From Paracoccus onubensis (GTDB taxonomy: Bacteria > Pseudomonadota > Alphaproteobacteria > Rhodobacterales > Rhodobacteraceae), in the NCBI RefSeq assembly GCF_003591515.1, contig NZ_QZCG01000005.1:186001-250000 (forward strand): DNA of 64,000 nt. Direction: 5' to 3'. Of the stretch, positions 1 to 9,315 are shown one piece after another. The notes under the pieces are model-generated. The model saw only the letters and a list, made by a program, of their open reading frames with translations. It searched no databases and had not been told where the DNA came from. The position numbers were made by a program, and so were the translations under genes. Numbering within the stretch: position 1 is the first letter of the stretch; each line of letters starts with the position of its first letter.

Positions 1-822
1 ATCGCCACGTTCCCAAACCGCCTTGCCCAGCAGCCGGGTTGCCTGAATATCCGCGGGGTTCAGCTCGCCGCATGTCGTGGCTCCGTAATCGACATTGCGC
101 GGACAACCGTAGATCCCGCCATCGTCGCGGGCATTGGACAATTCGGCTTCATGTGCGTCGGTGCGCGATACGCCAAGCATGACCGACAGATCCTTGCCCA
201 TCCTTTGCGCAAACGCACCGGCAATCGAGCTGCTGTTATTCAACGTGTCATGTGACATCCGGGCGGTGCCGCCGAAATCGCGGCCCTGCAGCAGATCGTC
301 GGGATCGATCGTCTCGACCGCCACAACGCCTCCAAGCGCATCGGCACCCCACAGGACCGATGCCGGACCCTTGGCGATCTCGACCTGTCTGGTGAAACTC
401 AGATCCAGATAATCGCGGGTGCCGTCGGTGATCCGTTCGGGAACACGGGATCCATCGACCAGCATCTGAACGCGGTTGCCGCCGACACCGCGTATGGTGA
501 ACCCGCCAAAGGTGTTGAACGGATCCGTGGCCGAGGTCTGGCGCGAGACTTCGACGCCGGGTGTATAACGCACCAGCTTCTGCATGTCGTCCAGACCACG
601 TTCGCCGATCTCGGTACCATCTATGATCGAAACCGAGGCCGGGACCTCATCCGGATCGGTGCCCTGCCGGTCGGCCAGCAGGGTGATGGGAGCAAGTATC
701 ACTGGGCTCTGTTCATCCTGTCCCGCATCCACCTGTTGTGAATGAGCCTGGGAAAACGAGAGCGCAGCCATCAATGCCGTCGTCGCCCGCAACATTGCGA
801 GCCTGCGCGGTTCAGCAGACAT
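1..822 (-). CDS. TonB-dependent receptor, heme/hemoglobin type (5' part only)
   Basis: Outer-membrane gated channel; only the first 274 codons lie in the window and the gene continues beyond the left edge. The ATG at 822 follows a good ribosome site (GGAAGGG). Residues 1 to about 29 form a signal peptide ending at SQAHS/QQ. A plug domain follows, with the family-typical run AKGPASVLWGADALGG near residues 150-165. This run, and the Cys pair further on (CPRN...TTCG), resemble the TonB-dependent hemoglobin/transferrin/lactoferrin receptor family (HmuR-like). It lacks the N-terminal STN signalling domain seen in the second receptor of this window. It diverges from the sigma/anti-sigma pair. The ligand is inferred from family resemblance only; the substrate-binding barrel is not in the window. 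Confidence 0.85.
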   Translation of the reverse strand, partial: MSAEPRRLAMLRATTALMAALSFSQAHSQQVDAGQDEQSPVILAPITLLADRQGTDPDEVPASVSIIDGTEIGERGLDDMQKLVRYTPGVEVSRQTSATDPFNTFGGFTIRGVGGNRVQMLVDGSRVPERITDGTRDYLDLSFTRQVEIAKGPASVLWGADALGGVVAVETIDPDDLLQGRDFGGTARMSHDTLNNSSSIAGAFAQRMGKDLSVMLGVSRTDAHEAELSNARDDGGIYGCPRNVDYGATTCGELNPADIQATRLLGKAVWERGD

Positions 823-1169
823 TTCAAACCCTTCCAGTAAGCTGCGGCTTGCTGGCTCGGGCTGGCATTTCGCGGATTGCGATCCAGTTCGGTCGATCCC
901 GGGAAATTGTCAAGTAGCCAAAAAACTTTTTTATCAGAAGACTTTATATTGTCACATACGACCAGTGCTGACAGCGGGGCCGGGCGATATCTGTCACGCG
1001 GCACCGCCGGAACGCCACAAGCAGTCGGAATATGGCCAGATGATTTCGTTCTTGCGAACAATCAGACGGCCGATGTATTGCTGATAGAAACAGTAGGAAA
1101 TCATCATGGCTCCGAAACCGGAGCCTTATCGGATCCGTCGAACCGACCTGGCGGCGTGAGGGCTTTTGA
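823..1169. other. Intergenic region between divergent receptor and ECF sigma gene
   Basis: These 347 bases hold no convincing gene. The stretch around 905-960 is AT-rich compared with its surroundings. It contains a TTGACA on the minus strand (913 to 908), a candidate -35 for the leftward receptor gene. A GAGGG ribosome-site-like run sits just before the sigma factor TTG start. No clear Fur, Irr or RirA box was recognised by eye. Confidence 0.4.
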
Positions 1170-1667
1170 TTGGCGTGGGACATTCAGACATTGTTCAGAC
1201 GCTACGCGGGTGAGTTGACCGGCTCCCTGCGGCGTGGCGGCATGTCCGACGATATGGCCTCCGACATCACGCAGGACGCTTTTCTTCGCATGATGACCGC
1301 CAAACCAGGTGGCGAGGCGCATAATCCCCGCGCCTATCTTTACCGGATCGCCCGCAATCTGGTGATCGATCACGAAAGGCGGGGCCGAACGGTCACGATA
1401 CAGCATATCGGCGATCAGGCGCTGCACCAGATCGCCGATCCCGCGCCCGGCGCCGAAACCATCATCTATGACCGGCAGCGGATCAGGATCGTCATCCGCA
1501 CATTGGCGGAACTGCCCGAGCGAACCCAGCTTGCCTTCAGATTGCACCGGCTGGACGGCCTGAGCAATGCCGAGATCGGCCAGCGCATCGGCCTCTCCAC
1601 CACCCAGACATGGATATTGATCCGCGACGCATACCGGCATATCCGGGACCGGCTGCGGGATGTCTGA
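1170..1667 (+). CDS. ECF RNA polymerase sigma factor, FecI type
   Basis: Extracytoplasmic-function sigma factor of 165 residues, the usual length for the FecI group, that would direct RNA polymerase to iron-uptake promoters. Sigma region 2 spans about residues 8-75 (DITQDAFLRM, PRAYLYRIARNLVIDHERR). Region 4 spans about 108-160 (LAELPERTQLAFRLHRLDGLSNAEIGQRIGLS). No in-frame ATG exists near the N-terminus, so the start is most likely TTG at 1170, preceded by GAGGG. It overlaps the following fecR-like gene by 8 bases, the standard sigma/anti-sigma arrangement. With a receptor carrying an STN domain 1.5 kb downstream, a surface-signalling circuit responding to ferric siderophore is likely. The target promoters are inferred, not seen. 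Confidence 0.9.
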   Translation: MAWDIQTLFRRYAGELTGSLRRGGMSDDMASDITQDAFLRMMTAKPGGEAHNPRAYLYRIARNLVIDHERRGRTVTIQHIGDQALHQIADPAPGAETIIYDRQRIRIVIRTLAELPERTQLAFRLHRLDGLSNAEIGQRIGLSTTQTWILIRDAYRHIRDRLRDV

Positions 1668-2652
1668 CATTTCTCCGCCAGCGATGTCGTCAGCGGCCCA
1701 GCCATCCGCCAGGAAACCCATGTCCGACAAGCAGGCAGAAGAAGATCGGTTGTTCGACGAGGCGCTGGAGCTGATCCTGCGTCATCGCGACGATCCATCC
1801 GCGCCCGAGCAGGCACGGCGCTGGCGGATGATCAGCCCGGCGCATGAGGCGGCATGGGCGGAAGCGGCAGCGATCCACGGCATGACCGGGCAGGCATTGT
1901 CGGACCGGCACCGGCCCGAAGCCAGTCGTCATATCGGCCGCCGCGCGCTGCTTTTGGGCGGGTTGGCCGCTGGCGGCGCGCTGACCCTGCCTGGGCTGGT
2001 GACCCGGGCCCGCGCCGATTTCGTCACCTCGACCGCCGAGATCCGCCGCGTGCCCCTGCCCGATGGCAGCTTCGCTACGCTTGGCCCCGACACTGCGCTT
2101 GCGCTGCGTTTCGCGGATGACCGGCGCGGTGTCCGGCTGCTGTCCGGCATGGCCTTTTTCGAGATCGCCCGTGATCCTGCCCATGACTTCACCGCCAGTT
2201 CGGGATCTGTCATCGTCACCACCCGGCAATCGCGGTTCGAGCTTGGGCGCGATGCCCGGATGGTCAGCGTCGCCGTCGCGGATGGCGAGGTGGATGTGCA
2301 GCTGGATCGCGTTGCGGGCAGCCCGCAGGCGACACGCATCACCGGCGGCGAACGCCTGTCCTTCGGCCCGGACGGCGATCCCCGGATGGCAGAGCGCGCG
2401 CCGGATCAGGTCGCGGTCTGGCGAACCGGACTGATCGTGGCCGAGAACGAGCCCGTCTCGGCCGTCGTGGCACGCATCGCCCGCTGGCAACCCGGCCGTG
2501 TCGTGCTGGCGGCGCAATCGCTCGCCGACGAACAGATCAGCGGTGTCTTCGATCTGGCGAACCCGATCATGGCGCTTGAGGCGGTGGTCCATCCCTATCA
2601 TGGCAAGGTCCGCCAGATTTCACCCTATCTGACGGTTATCTCGCGCGTTTAA
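1660..2652 (+). CDS. FecR-family anti-sigma factor
   Basis: Single-pass inner-membrane regulator that would hold the neighbouring sigma factor and relay a signal from the receptor STN domain in the periplasm. The N-terminal cytoplasmic DUF4880-like helix region covers about residues 25-75. A twin-arginine-like GRRALLLGG run and hydrophobic segment lie at about 93-112. The periplasmic FecR domain follows (PLPDGSFATLGPDTAL, RGVRLLSGMAFFEI), then a C-terminal region resembling a short STN-type fold (VVARIARWQPGRVVLAAQSL). Length is 330 residues, normal for the family. The start at 1660 overlaps the sigma gene by 8 bases; an ATG at 1720 with AGGA upstream is an alternative. Confidence 0.9.
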   Translation: MSDISPPAMSSAAQPSARKPMSDKQAEEDRLFDEALELILRHRDDPSAPEQARRWRMISPAHEAAWAEAAAIHGMTGQALSDRHRPEASRHIGRRALLLGGLAAGGALTLPGLVTRARADFVTSTAEIRRVPLPDGSFATLGPDTALALRFADDRRGVRLLSGMAFFEIARDPAHDFTASSGSVIVTTRQSRFELGRDARMVSVAVADGEVDVQLDRVAGSPQATRITGGERLSFGPDGDPRMAERAPDQVAVWRTGLIVAENEPVSAVVARIARWQPGRVVLAAQSLADEQISGVFDLANPIMALEAVVHPYHGKVRQISPYLTVISRV

Positions 2653-3123
2653 AGCGCTTCGGGTTTGATGCGGGACATCGGCAACCATTGCCTGCCATGG
2701 GGACCGCGCAGTGCCCCGCCGCGGATGGGCGCATGACGGCGGTAATCCGCATTTTATCGCGCAATCGGCTTGAGGCTGAACCCGCAAGCTGGAGCGTGCC
2801 GCACTGAGTCGGAAAGGCCGGTGACTTGCGTCCCGCGATGGCCGGGGGCGCTGCCCCCGGACCCCCGAGGTATTTGGGCAAAGAAGAAGGAGGGGAAACC
2901 GGCGGGGCGGCTCGCGCGGCGGGCCTGCAGCCCTTGCTTCCGTGTGGGAAGATAGCCGGATTACTGGTATCTCATGTCAAACCTGAGACGCTTCAGCAAA
3001 AAAATTCCGGATTCCACCGAAAATCGCCGCTGCTCGTTCGTTCTCTTGCCCAGGGACCGCTTACCCAGCGAAACAGGCAGGGCGACCCCTTCGGTAAATG
3101 GAACGCACGGAGTGGCAACCGCC
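2653..3123. other. Intergenic region holding a hairpin repeat, upstream of the siderophore receptor
   Basis: This 471-base gap has no supported gene. It contains copy A of a dispersed hairpin repeat (annotated separately) and, after it, a more AT-rich stretch at about 2950-3040 that probably carries the promoter of the receptor operon, possibly one recognised by the FecI-type sigma. An open frame reading into the receptor from 2974 exists but has no family similarity and no ribosome site, so it was not used. Confidence 0.4.
2806..2908 (+). repeat. Dispersed GC-rich hairpin repeat, copy A
   Basis: About 100 bases that recur in inverted orientation at 11831-11939. The core at roughly 2825-2889 differs from the other copy at only a handful of positions. 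It contains a perfect 8-base-pair stem CCGGGGGC / GCCCCCGG (2842-2849 with 2853-2860) with loop GCT, followed by ACCCCCGAGGTATTTGG and AAAGAAGAAG. In copy B the stem is kept although the loop differs, which points to selection for the hairpin. It could serve as a terminator for the sigma/fecR unit. Confidence 0.85.
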
Positions 3124-5580
3124 ATGAGACATCACACAGGCAATCGCGGAACGCGATACTTCAATTGCAGGGCGCTTGCAGCCGTCCTGACGACGACAAC
3201 GGCAACGCTGGGCCTTGGCGTCGTGATGGCGCTGCCCGCCGCGGCGCAGATACAGGATCAGCGGCACGAATTCTCGATTCCGGCAGGGCCGCTCAGTCAG
3301 GCGCTGGCCCGGTTTGGACAACAGGCCATGCTTCAGGTCACCTACAACCCCGCCATTGCCGGAGACAAGCGCACGGCGGGGGTCAGCGGCAAGCTGACCC
3401 CGGTTGAGGCGATTGCCCGGCTGCTGGAAGGGTCGGGTCTTGCCTATTCCTTCCCCAATGCCGCCACCGTCTCGATTTACGAGATACCAGCCCGTTCCGC
3501 CTTGCCCGGCGCAGAGGCGACCGTGCTGCAACCGATCACGCTGCATGGCAGCGGTCTGAGCGGGCCGACACAGGGTTATATCGCCTCTGGCGCCTATACC
3601 GCGACCAAGACCGACACGCCCCTGATCGAGCTGCCGCAGGTCGTGAATGTCATCACCCGCGATCAGATCGAGGCGCAGGGCTCGCAGGACGTGACCGAGG
3701 CGACGCGCTACACCCCCGGCGTGGTGGCGGGTTTCGGCGACAGCGACAGCCGCAACGACGTGCTGCAATCTCGCGGCTTCTTCATGCGCTACAATCTGAA
3801 CGGATCGCGTCTACCCTATGGCGCCTACAGTTCTGCCTTCCTGCGGATCGAGCCATATGGGCTTGAGCGGATCGATGTCCTGAAAGGTCCGTCATCGGTC
3901 ATGTATGGTCAGAACCTGCCGGGCGGGCTGATCGATCTGACGACCAAGCGGCCGACACCGGAGCCGCAGCACGAGATCGCCTTCGAGACCGGAAATAACG
4001 GACGCCTGCAGGGCATGTTCGATTTTTCCGGCCCGATCGGCGGCGATGAGCGATTCCAGTACCGGCTGACCGGATTGTCGCGCGACGCCGATGGCCGGAT
4101 CGATTTCGGCCATGACCGCCGCGATTTCATTGCGCCGGCCTTCACATGGCAACCCGATGAGGCCACCTCGTTGACGCTGTTCGGGCATTACCAGAAGGAT
4201 GATACCATTTCGGATTACGCGGCGATTCCCGCGGCGGGAACATTGCTGCCGAATCCCAATGGCCATCTTTCCGCGTCATTCTATCCCGGAGAGCCGGGTT
4301 TCGACGGTTACCAGCGCGAGCAATCATCCGTCGGCTACAATTTGCGGCATGAATTCGGGAATGGCTGGACCGTGCGCCAGAACCTGCAGTTCAACAGCGT
4401 CGACGTGGATACGAAATCCAGCCCTGCCTATATGCTGGATCCGACGCAGCGCTATGCCTATCGCGTGGCCTCTCACGGTCTGGCCGCAGCCGATACCTTT
4501 ACTCTCGACACGAATCTTCAGGGCGAATTCATGACCGGCGCGGTCACCCATAATGTCCTTCTGGGCGTGGATTACCTGCGTCTCAAGGACAGCTATCGCT
4601 TTGCCTCGGGGCTATACGAAGATTCGTTCGACCTGTTCGATCCGGTCTATGGCGCGACCCCGCCCGAATTGATCCCGCGCATCGACTATCGCATGAAGCG
4701 CCGGCAGATCGGCATCTATGCGCAGGACCAGATGCGGTGGAACAACTGGATCGTGACCGCCAGCCTGCGCGGCGACCGGGTGAAGGCGGTTTCCTCCGAA
4801 TCCATGCAGGGCGCGGATTTTTCCTATCGCGACACCGCAGTGACCGGCCGGATCGGCGTGACCTATCTGATGGAAAACGGGTTTGCGCCATTCATGTCCT
4901 ATTCGACCTCGTTCGATCCCGTCGATGGCGTGACGCCGGAAGGCGGGCCGCTGAAACCGATGGAGGGCGATCAGTTCGAGGCGGGGGTGAAATATGAATC
5001 CCCTGATGGTTCGCGCATGCTGACGCTTTCGGCTTATCAGATCACCCAGCAGAACATCACTTCTCCGAATCCCGATCCGATCGCGGGCGGGATGCTGCAA
5101 ACCGGCGAGGCGCGGGTGCGCGGCTTCGAGCTTGAAGGCAAAGCCGAACTGACAGCTGCGCTCAGCCTGATCGCGTCATATGCCTATACGGATTCAAAGG
5201 TGACCAAGGCCAATGACGGAACCGAATATCTGCTTGGCAACGAGTTGAACATGGTGCCGGATCATCAGGCGTCGCTCTGGCTGGATTACAGTTTCCGGCA
5301 GGGGGCGTTGCAGGGGCTCAGCCTTGCGGGCGGAATGCGTTATCAGGGCAAATCCTTCGGCGATGCCGCGAATACGGTCGAGGTCGGCGGCCAGACATTG
5401 TTGGACGCCGCAGTCGCCTATGATTTCGGCAGCCGCAATTCGCGCTATGACGGGCTGACACTGCGGGTCTCGGGCAACAACCTGCTGAACAAGGAATATA
5501 TCGGCTATTGTCAGTCGGAACTGCAATGCTTCTACGGTCGGGGCAGGACAGTGACCGCGACGCTGAAATATCAATGGTAG
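3124..5580 (+). CDS. TonB-dependent siderophore receptor with STN signalling domain
   Basis: Outer-membrane ferric-siderophore transporter of 818 residues. The ATG at 3124 was chosen because a signal peptide follows at once (ending PAAAQ/IQDQ, about residue 40) and GGAG lies 12 bases upstream. The STN domain covers about residues 44-125 (FSIPAGPLSQALARFGQQ, VSGKLTPVEAIARLL). The plug domain follows (TDTPLIELPQVVNVITRDQI, ERIDVLKGPSSVMYGQ), then a 22-strand type barrel ending in Tyr-Gln-Trp, a classic outer-membrane C-terminus. The LPGGLIDLTTKRPT run after the plug motif matches FhuA/FpvA-type receptors. The STN domain implies signalling to the FecR/sigma pair upstream. First gene of a six-gene uptake operon; its stop overlaps the next start. 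Confidence 0.93.
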   Translation: MRHHTGNRGTRYFNCRALAAVLTTTTATLGLGVVMALPAAAQIQDQRHEFSIPAGPLSQALARFGQQAMLQVTYNPAIAGDKRTAGVSGKLTPVEAIARLLEGSGLAYSFPNAATVSIYEIPARSALPGAEATVLQPITLHGSGLSGPTQGYIASGAYTATKTDTPLIELPQVVNVITRDQIEAQGSQDVTEATRYTPGVVAGFGDSDSRNDVLQSRGFFMRYNLNGSRLPYGAYSSAFLRIEPYGLERIDVLKGPSSVMYGQNLPGGLIDLTTKRPTPEPQHEIAFETGNNGRLQGMFDFSGPIGGDERFQYRLTGLSRDADGRIDFGHDRRDFIAPAFTWQPDEATSLTLFGHYQKDDTISDYAAIPAAGTLLPNPNGHLSASFYPGEPGFDGYQREQSSVGYNLRHEFGNGWTVRQNLQFNSVDVDTKSSPAYMLDPTQRYAYRVASHGLAAADTFTLDTNLQGEFMTGAVTHNVLLGVDYLRLKDSYRFASGLYEDSFDLFDPVYGATPPELIPRIDYRMKRRQIGIYAQDQMRWNNWIVTASLRGDRVKAVSSESMQGADFSYRDTAVTGRIGVTYLMENGFAPFMSYSTSFDPVDGVTPEGGPLKPMEGDQFEAGVKYESPDGSRMLTLSAYQITQQNITSPNPDPIAGGMLQTGEARVRGFELEGKAELTAALSLIASYAYTDSKVTKANDGTEYLLGNELNMVPDHQASLWLDYSFRQGALQGLSLAGGMRYQGKSFGDAANTVEVGGQTLLDAAVAYDFGSRNSRYDGLTLRVSGNNLLNKEYIGYCQSELQCFYGRGRTVTATLKYQW

Positions 5581-6521
5581 CGCAAGACGCTTGCATCGGA
5601 CCGGGCGCATATGGTCCGGGCGCGGGCGGGTTGTCGCGCCGCGCCCTGATCGGCGGACTCACTGCGCTGGCGGCGCTGTGTCCCTGTGGAAGCCTTGCCT
5701 TGCCGCAACCGGCTCCGCGGATCGTCGCGCTCGATGCTCCGGCAACCGAGATGCTGGTTGCGCTTGGCCGCGCGCCCATCGGCGCGGCGGGACTGGCCGG
5801 TTATCGTCAGGCGCAGGGTGATCTGCCATTGCTGCGCGACGCTGTCGATATCGGCTTCTTCCACGAACCCAATCTGGAATTGCTGCAGGCTTTGTCCCCC
5901 GACCTGTTCATCGGCTCATTCGGCATCGGCGCCCCGGTTCCGGCGCTGGAGCGGATCGCGCCGGTGATCTCGATCCCGATCTATGGCGGCGAGACCGACA
6001 GCTTCACCGCCGCCGAAACCGCCATGCGCCGAACCGGAGAGGTGATCGCCGAAACCAGGGAGGCCGAAGCGTTTCTGCGCGATTTCCGGGCCGAGATCGA
6101 CGCATTGCGCGGATTGGTCCGGACGCGAAAGCCAAGGCCCGTCTATCTGGCCTCGCCACTGCTCGATGGCCGTCACATGATCCTTTACGGCACCAGCAGC
6201 CTGTTCGATCAGGTCATGCGCAGGGCCGGGCTGCAAAACGCCTTCACGGGCGAGACCACACCCTGGGGCATTGCGACTCTGGGCGTGGAGAAGCTGACGG
6301 ACGCGCCCGACGCCACATTGCTTTACATCCGAAGTCCGGTGACCGACGTGGCGCTGGACGCCTTGTCCGACAGCGCCATCTGGCGGCGGTTGCCATTCGT
6401 GCGACAGGATCGCGTGACGGGCATCCCCTATCTCGAAATGTATGGCGCCCTGCCGACCGCACGTCACTTCACCGCCATCCTGTCCACCCTGATCCGTGAA
6501 GGTGCGCTGGATGCAGGCTGA
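5574..6521 (+). CDS. Ferric-siderophore ABC transporter, periplasmic binding protein (FhuD/FecB type)
   Basis: Periplasmic protein that would take the ferric siderophore from the receptor to the inner-membrane permease. The ATG at 5574 overlaps the receptor stop codon (ATGGTAG), suggesting translational coupling; this gives 315 residues, near the family length. A twin-arginine signal (LSRRALIGGLTALAAL) lies near residues 20-36. The type III (helical-backbone) binding fold follows: PRIVALDAPATEMLVALG, then NLELLQALSPDLFIGS, typical of FhuD/FecB. It precedes a fused FhuB-type permease, overlapping its start by 11 bases. The actual ligand cannot be told from sequence. Confidence 0.9.
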   Translation: MVAQDACIGPGAYGPGAGGLSRRALIGGLTALAALCPCGSLALPQPAPRIVALDAPATEMLVALGRAPIGAAGLAGYRQAQGDLPLLRDAVDIGFFHEPNLELLQALSPDLFIGSFGIGAPVPALERIAPVISIPIYGGETDSFTAAETAMRRTGEVIAETREAEAFLRDFRAEIDALRGLVRTRKPRPVYLASPLLDGRHMILYGTSSLFDQVMRRAGLQNAFTGETTPWGIATLGVEKLTDAPDATLLYIRSPVTDVALDALSDSAIWRRLPFVRQDRVTGIPYLEMYGALPTARHFTAILSTLIREGALDAG

Positions 6522-8508
6522 CAGCGCCGATCTTCCGTCGTCGGGCCTTGCTCTTCCGGGGGCAATCGCGCTTTCGCTGTTCGCCGCGGTGGCGGCGCTG
6601 GCATGGATCACGCTGGCGCGGCTGCTTCCGCCTGCGGACTGGGCGTTGCTGCTGTCTCCCGCCGGTCTGGAGGATCCGCAACTTCTTCTGGCCCGCGACA
6701 GCCACCTGCCCCGCATTGCGGTCAGCCTTCTGACCGGTGCCGGGCTGGCTTTGGCAGGCGTGATCTTCCAGAACGTGCTGCGCAACCCGCTGGCCGAGCC
6801 GACGACGCTTGGCGTCTCGGCGGGGGCGCAACTGGCGCTGGTCGCGGCGACGCTGTGGGATCCCGGCATCGCGCGGCATGCGGGCTCCGAGGGCATCGCC
6901 TTTCTGGGGGCGGTCGCCGCCATGCTGCTGGTCCTGCTGATCGGTCACAGCCGAACGCAATCACCCACCCGCATGATCGTCGCCGGGATCTTCGTCAGCC
7001 TTTATGCCGGCGCTGTCAGCGGGGTTCTGGTCCTGTTCAACAGTCATTACCTGACCGGCGTCTTCCTGTGGAGTTCCGGCTCGCTGATCCAGAACGGATG
7101 GGAAAACGCGCTTGGGCTGGCATGGCGAATGGCGCTGTTCGGAATCGCGGCGGCAGCGCTGGTGCGGCCGCTGGGAATATTGTCCCTTGGCGATGAAAGC
7201 GCGCGGGCGCTGGGGATCAATGTGCCGCTTGCCCGGACGGCAGCGCTGGTTCTGGCCGTTGGCCTGACGGCCAGCACCGTCAGCATGGCGGGGATGATCG
7301 CCTTTATCGGTCTGGCCGCCCCGGCCATCGCACGATCCGCAGGCGCCCGCGGCGTCGCAGCCCAGCTTTGCATCGCGCCCCTTATCGGCGCCGGGCTTCT
7401 GGGCGTGACCGACCAGCTGGTCCAGCTTCTGCCGCTCCCACGAGAGATCCCGACCGGCGCGGCAGCGGCACTGATCGGCGCGCCGCTGCTTTTGTGGCTT
7501 CTGCCCCGGCTCAGCCCGTCCAGCGTGGCGGCATCGCAGCCGGTCGGAAATCCGACGCGGATCGCCCGGCCGCTCATGCCGCTGATCCTTGCAGGGATCG
7601 CGCTTGCGGGTCTGGTCTGGATGGCCCTGACGTTGGGCCGGGGCCCGTCCGGATGGTTATGGCTTGGCGGAACGGAACTGGCCCAGATGCTGCATTGGCG
7701 CTGGCCAAGGGTGCTGGCGGCAGGAATGGCCGGCGCGATGCTGGCGGCGGCGGGGGCGGTGATCCAGCGCATCACCCTCAACCCGCTGGCCAGTCCCGAG
7801 ATCCTTGGCATCTCGTCCGGCGCGGCGCTTGGGCTGATCGTGGCGCTGTTTCTCAGCCCGGCACCCTCGCCGCAGCTGCAATTCCTCGCCACGGCAGCGG
7901 GTGCAGGCCTGACCATGACCGTGATCCTGTCGATGGTCCGGCGGGGCGTCGGGCCCGACCGGCTGCTGCTGGTCGGCATCGCGGCGGGCACGATGTTCAG
8001 CGCATTGGCGGCGGTGCTGATGGCCAGCGGCGATCCCAGGATGGGCCGGATGCTGGGCTGGATGGCCGGCTCGACCTATGGCGTCAGCGGATCGGGCGCG
8101 GTGATGACCGCGATCATCGGCTGTCTTGTCCTTGCCGCCCTGCCGCTGGCCCTGCGTCCACTGGGCATCCTGCCGCTGGGCGATGGGGTGGCACATTCGG
8201 TCGGCATTCCGGTCGCGCGGATGCGGCTGTGGCTGCTGATGCTGACCGCCTGCGCCACCGCGGCGGCCACGCTGACCGTCGGCCCGCTGAGCTTCGTCGG
8301 CCTGATGGCTCCGCATCTTGCGCGGCTGATCGGTTTCCAGCGCCCCGGCTCCCATCTGGCCGCCAGCGTTCTTGCCGGTTCGGCGATCATGATCGCGGCA
8401 GACTGGTTGGGCCGCTCGGTCATCTTTCCCTATCAGATCCCGGCCGGACTCTTCGCGAGTTTTCTGGCGGGGCCGTTTTTCCTTGTCCTTCTGAGACGCC
8501 AGAGGTGA
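6511..8508 (+). CDS. Ferric-siderophore ABC transporter permease, fused FhuB type
   Basis: Inner-membrane permease of 665 residues containing two FecCD-type halves in one chain, as in E. coli FhuB. The first half runs to about residue 335 and contains FQNVLRNPLAEPTTLGVSAGAQ and MAGMIAFIGLAAPAIAR. The second half repeats these motifs (IQRITLNPLASPEILGISSGAA, LSFVGLMAPHLARL). About 20 hydrophobic segments are visible. The ATG at 6511 has AAGGTG six bases upstream; a GTG at 6496 is possible but less well placed. It would pair with the FhuD-type binding protein before it and the FhuC-type ATPase at the end of the operon. Confidence 0.93.
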   Translation: MQADSADLPSSGLALPGAIALSLFAAVAALAWITLARLLPPADWALLLSPAGLEDPQLLLARDSHLPRIAVSLLTGAGLALAGVIFQNVLRNPLAEPTTLGVSAGAQLALVAATLWDPGIARHAGSEGIAFLGAVAAMLLVLLIGHSRTQSPTRMIVAGIFVSLYAGAVSGVLVLFNSHYLTGVFLWSSGSLIQNGWENALGLAWRMALFGIAAAALVRPLGILSLGDESARALGINVPLARTAALVLAVGLTASTVSMAGMIAFIGLAAPAIARSAGARGVAAQLCIAPLIGAGLLGVTDQLVQLLPLPREIPTGAAAALIGAPLLLWLLPRLSPSSVAASQPVGNPTRIARPLMPLILAGIALAGLVWMALTLGRGPSGWLWLGGTELAQMLHWRWPRVLAAGMAGAMLAAAGAVIQRITLNPLASPEILGISSGAALGLIVALFLSPAPSPQLQFLATAAGAGLTMTVILSMVRRGVGPDRLLLVGIAAGTMFSALAAVLMASGDPRMGRMLGWMAGSTYGVSGSGAVMTAIIGCLVLAALPLALRPLGILPLGDGVAHSVGIPVARMRLWLLMLTACATAAATLTVGPLSFVGLMAPHLARLIGFQRPGSHLAASVLAGSAIMIAADWLGRSVIFPYQIPAGLFASFLAGPFFLVLLRRQR

Positions 8509-8511
8509 TCC

Positions 8512-9312
8512 ATGAATATCCCCCGCAGGCCCGAGAATTTTCGCATCGCCACCGTGGCCGAAACCCGATCCGTGACGCCCCTGATGCGGCGCGTCACGGT
8601 CCACGTCGATGACCTGTCACGCTTCGATTGCCCGCTGCGCGCACTTGGTCCGCATGTCCACGCCCTGATCCCGCGCAGCGACATGGCGCGGCAGGAATGG
8701 CCCACCGCCGACGAGCGCGGCCACGCCGTCTACCCCCCGCCCGAGCGTCGCCCGGCGATCCGGACCTACAGCGTCCGCCGCTTCCGCCATGCCGAAAATC
8801 TGATTGATCTGGATTTCGTCCTGCATGGCGATGACGGCATTGCCTCTGCCTGGGCCGCACGGACCGAAGCCGGGGAAGAAATCGGCCTCTGGCGGCCCCA
8901 TGCCCGTGTTCTGGACAGCGAGCCGGCGCGATATCTGCTTGCGGGCGACCTGACCGCGCTGCCCGCCATCGCCTTCATTCTGGACCATCTGCCGGAAGAT
9001 GCCGCGGGCGAGGTGCTGATCTCGGTCCCCGGCCCGGCGGAACAGCAGACGCTGCGTCTGCCCGCCGCCATGAAGCTGACCTGGCTGCACGAACCCACCG
9101 GCAACGGAGACAGGCTGGCCCGGGCCGCCGAAACGGCACTGGGCACAGGGACTGGCGCGGACAGCTTCGTCTGGGCAGGCGCCGAGGCCGCCACGGCGCG
9201 CCGCATCCGCAACCATGCACGGCGCGTATGCGGAATACCCGCCACCCGCGTCTATGCGCTGAATTACTGGAAGCGCGGCATGGTCGAGGGCAGCTATGAC
9301 CACGGAGAATAA
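8512..9312 (+). CDS. Siderophore-interacting protein (NAD(P)H ferric-siderophore reductase)
   Basis: Cytoplasmic FAD-dependent reductase of 266 residues that would release iron by reducing the imported ferric siderophore (SIP/ViuB family). Seen: the FAD-binding RTYSVRR run near residues 84-90, followed by the LIDLDFVLHGDDGIASAWA segment, a NAD(P)H domain (YLLAGDLTALPAIAFIL), and the family C-terminal YWKRGMVE. The ATG at 8512 follows AGAGGTG closely, three bases after the permease stop. Its place between permease and exporter fits intracellular iron release in the same operon. Confidence 0.92.
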   Translation: MNIPRRPENFRIATVAETRSVTPLMRRVTVHVDDLSRFDCPLRALGPHVHALIPRSDMARQEWPTADERGHAVYPPPERRPAIRTYSVRRFRHAENLIDLDFVLHGDDGIASAWAARTEAGEEIGLWRPHARVLDSEPARYLLAGDLTALPAIAFILDHLPEDAAGEVLISVPGPAEQQTLRLPAAMKLTWLHEPTGNGDRLARAAETALGTGTGADSFVWAGAEAATARRIRNHARRVCGIPATRVYALNYWKRGMVEGSYDHGE

Positions 9313-9315
9313 CCC

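Noticed and set aside
2974..3123. N-terminal extension of the siderophore receptor to 2974
   Set aside because: Adds 50 residues before a clear signal peptide and lacks a ribosome site; the ATG at 3124 is better.
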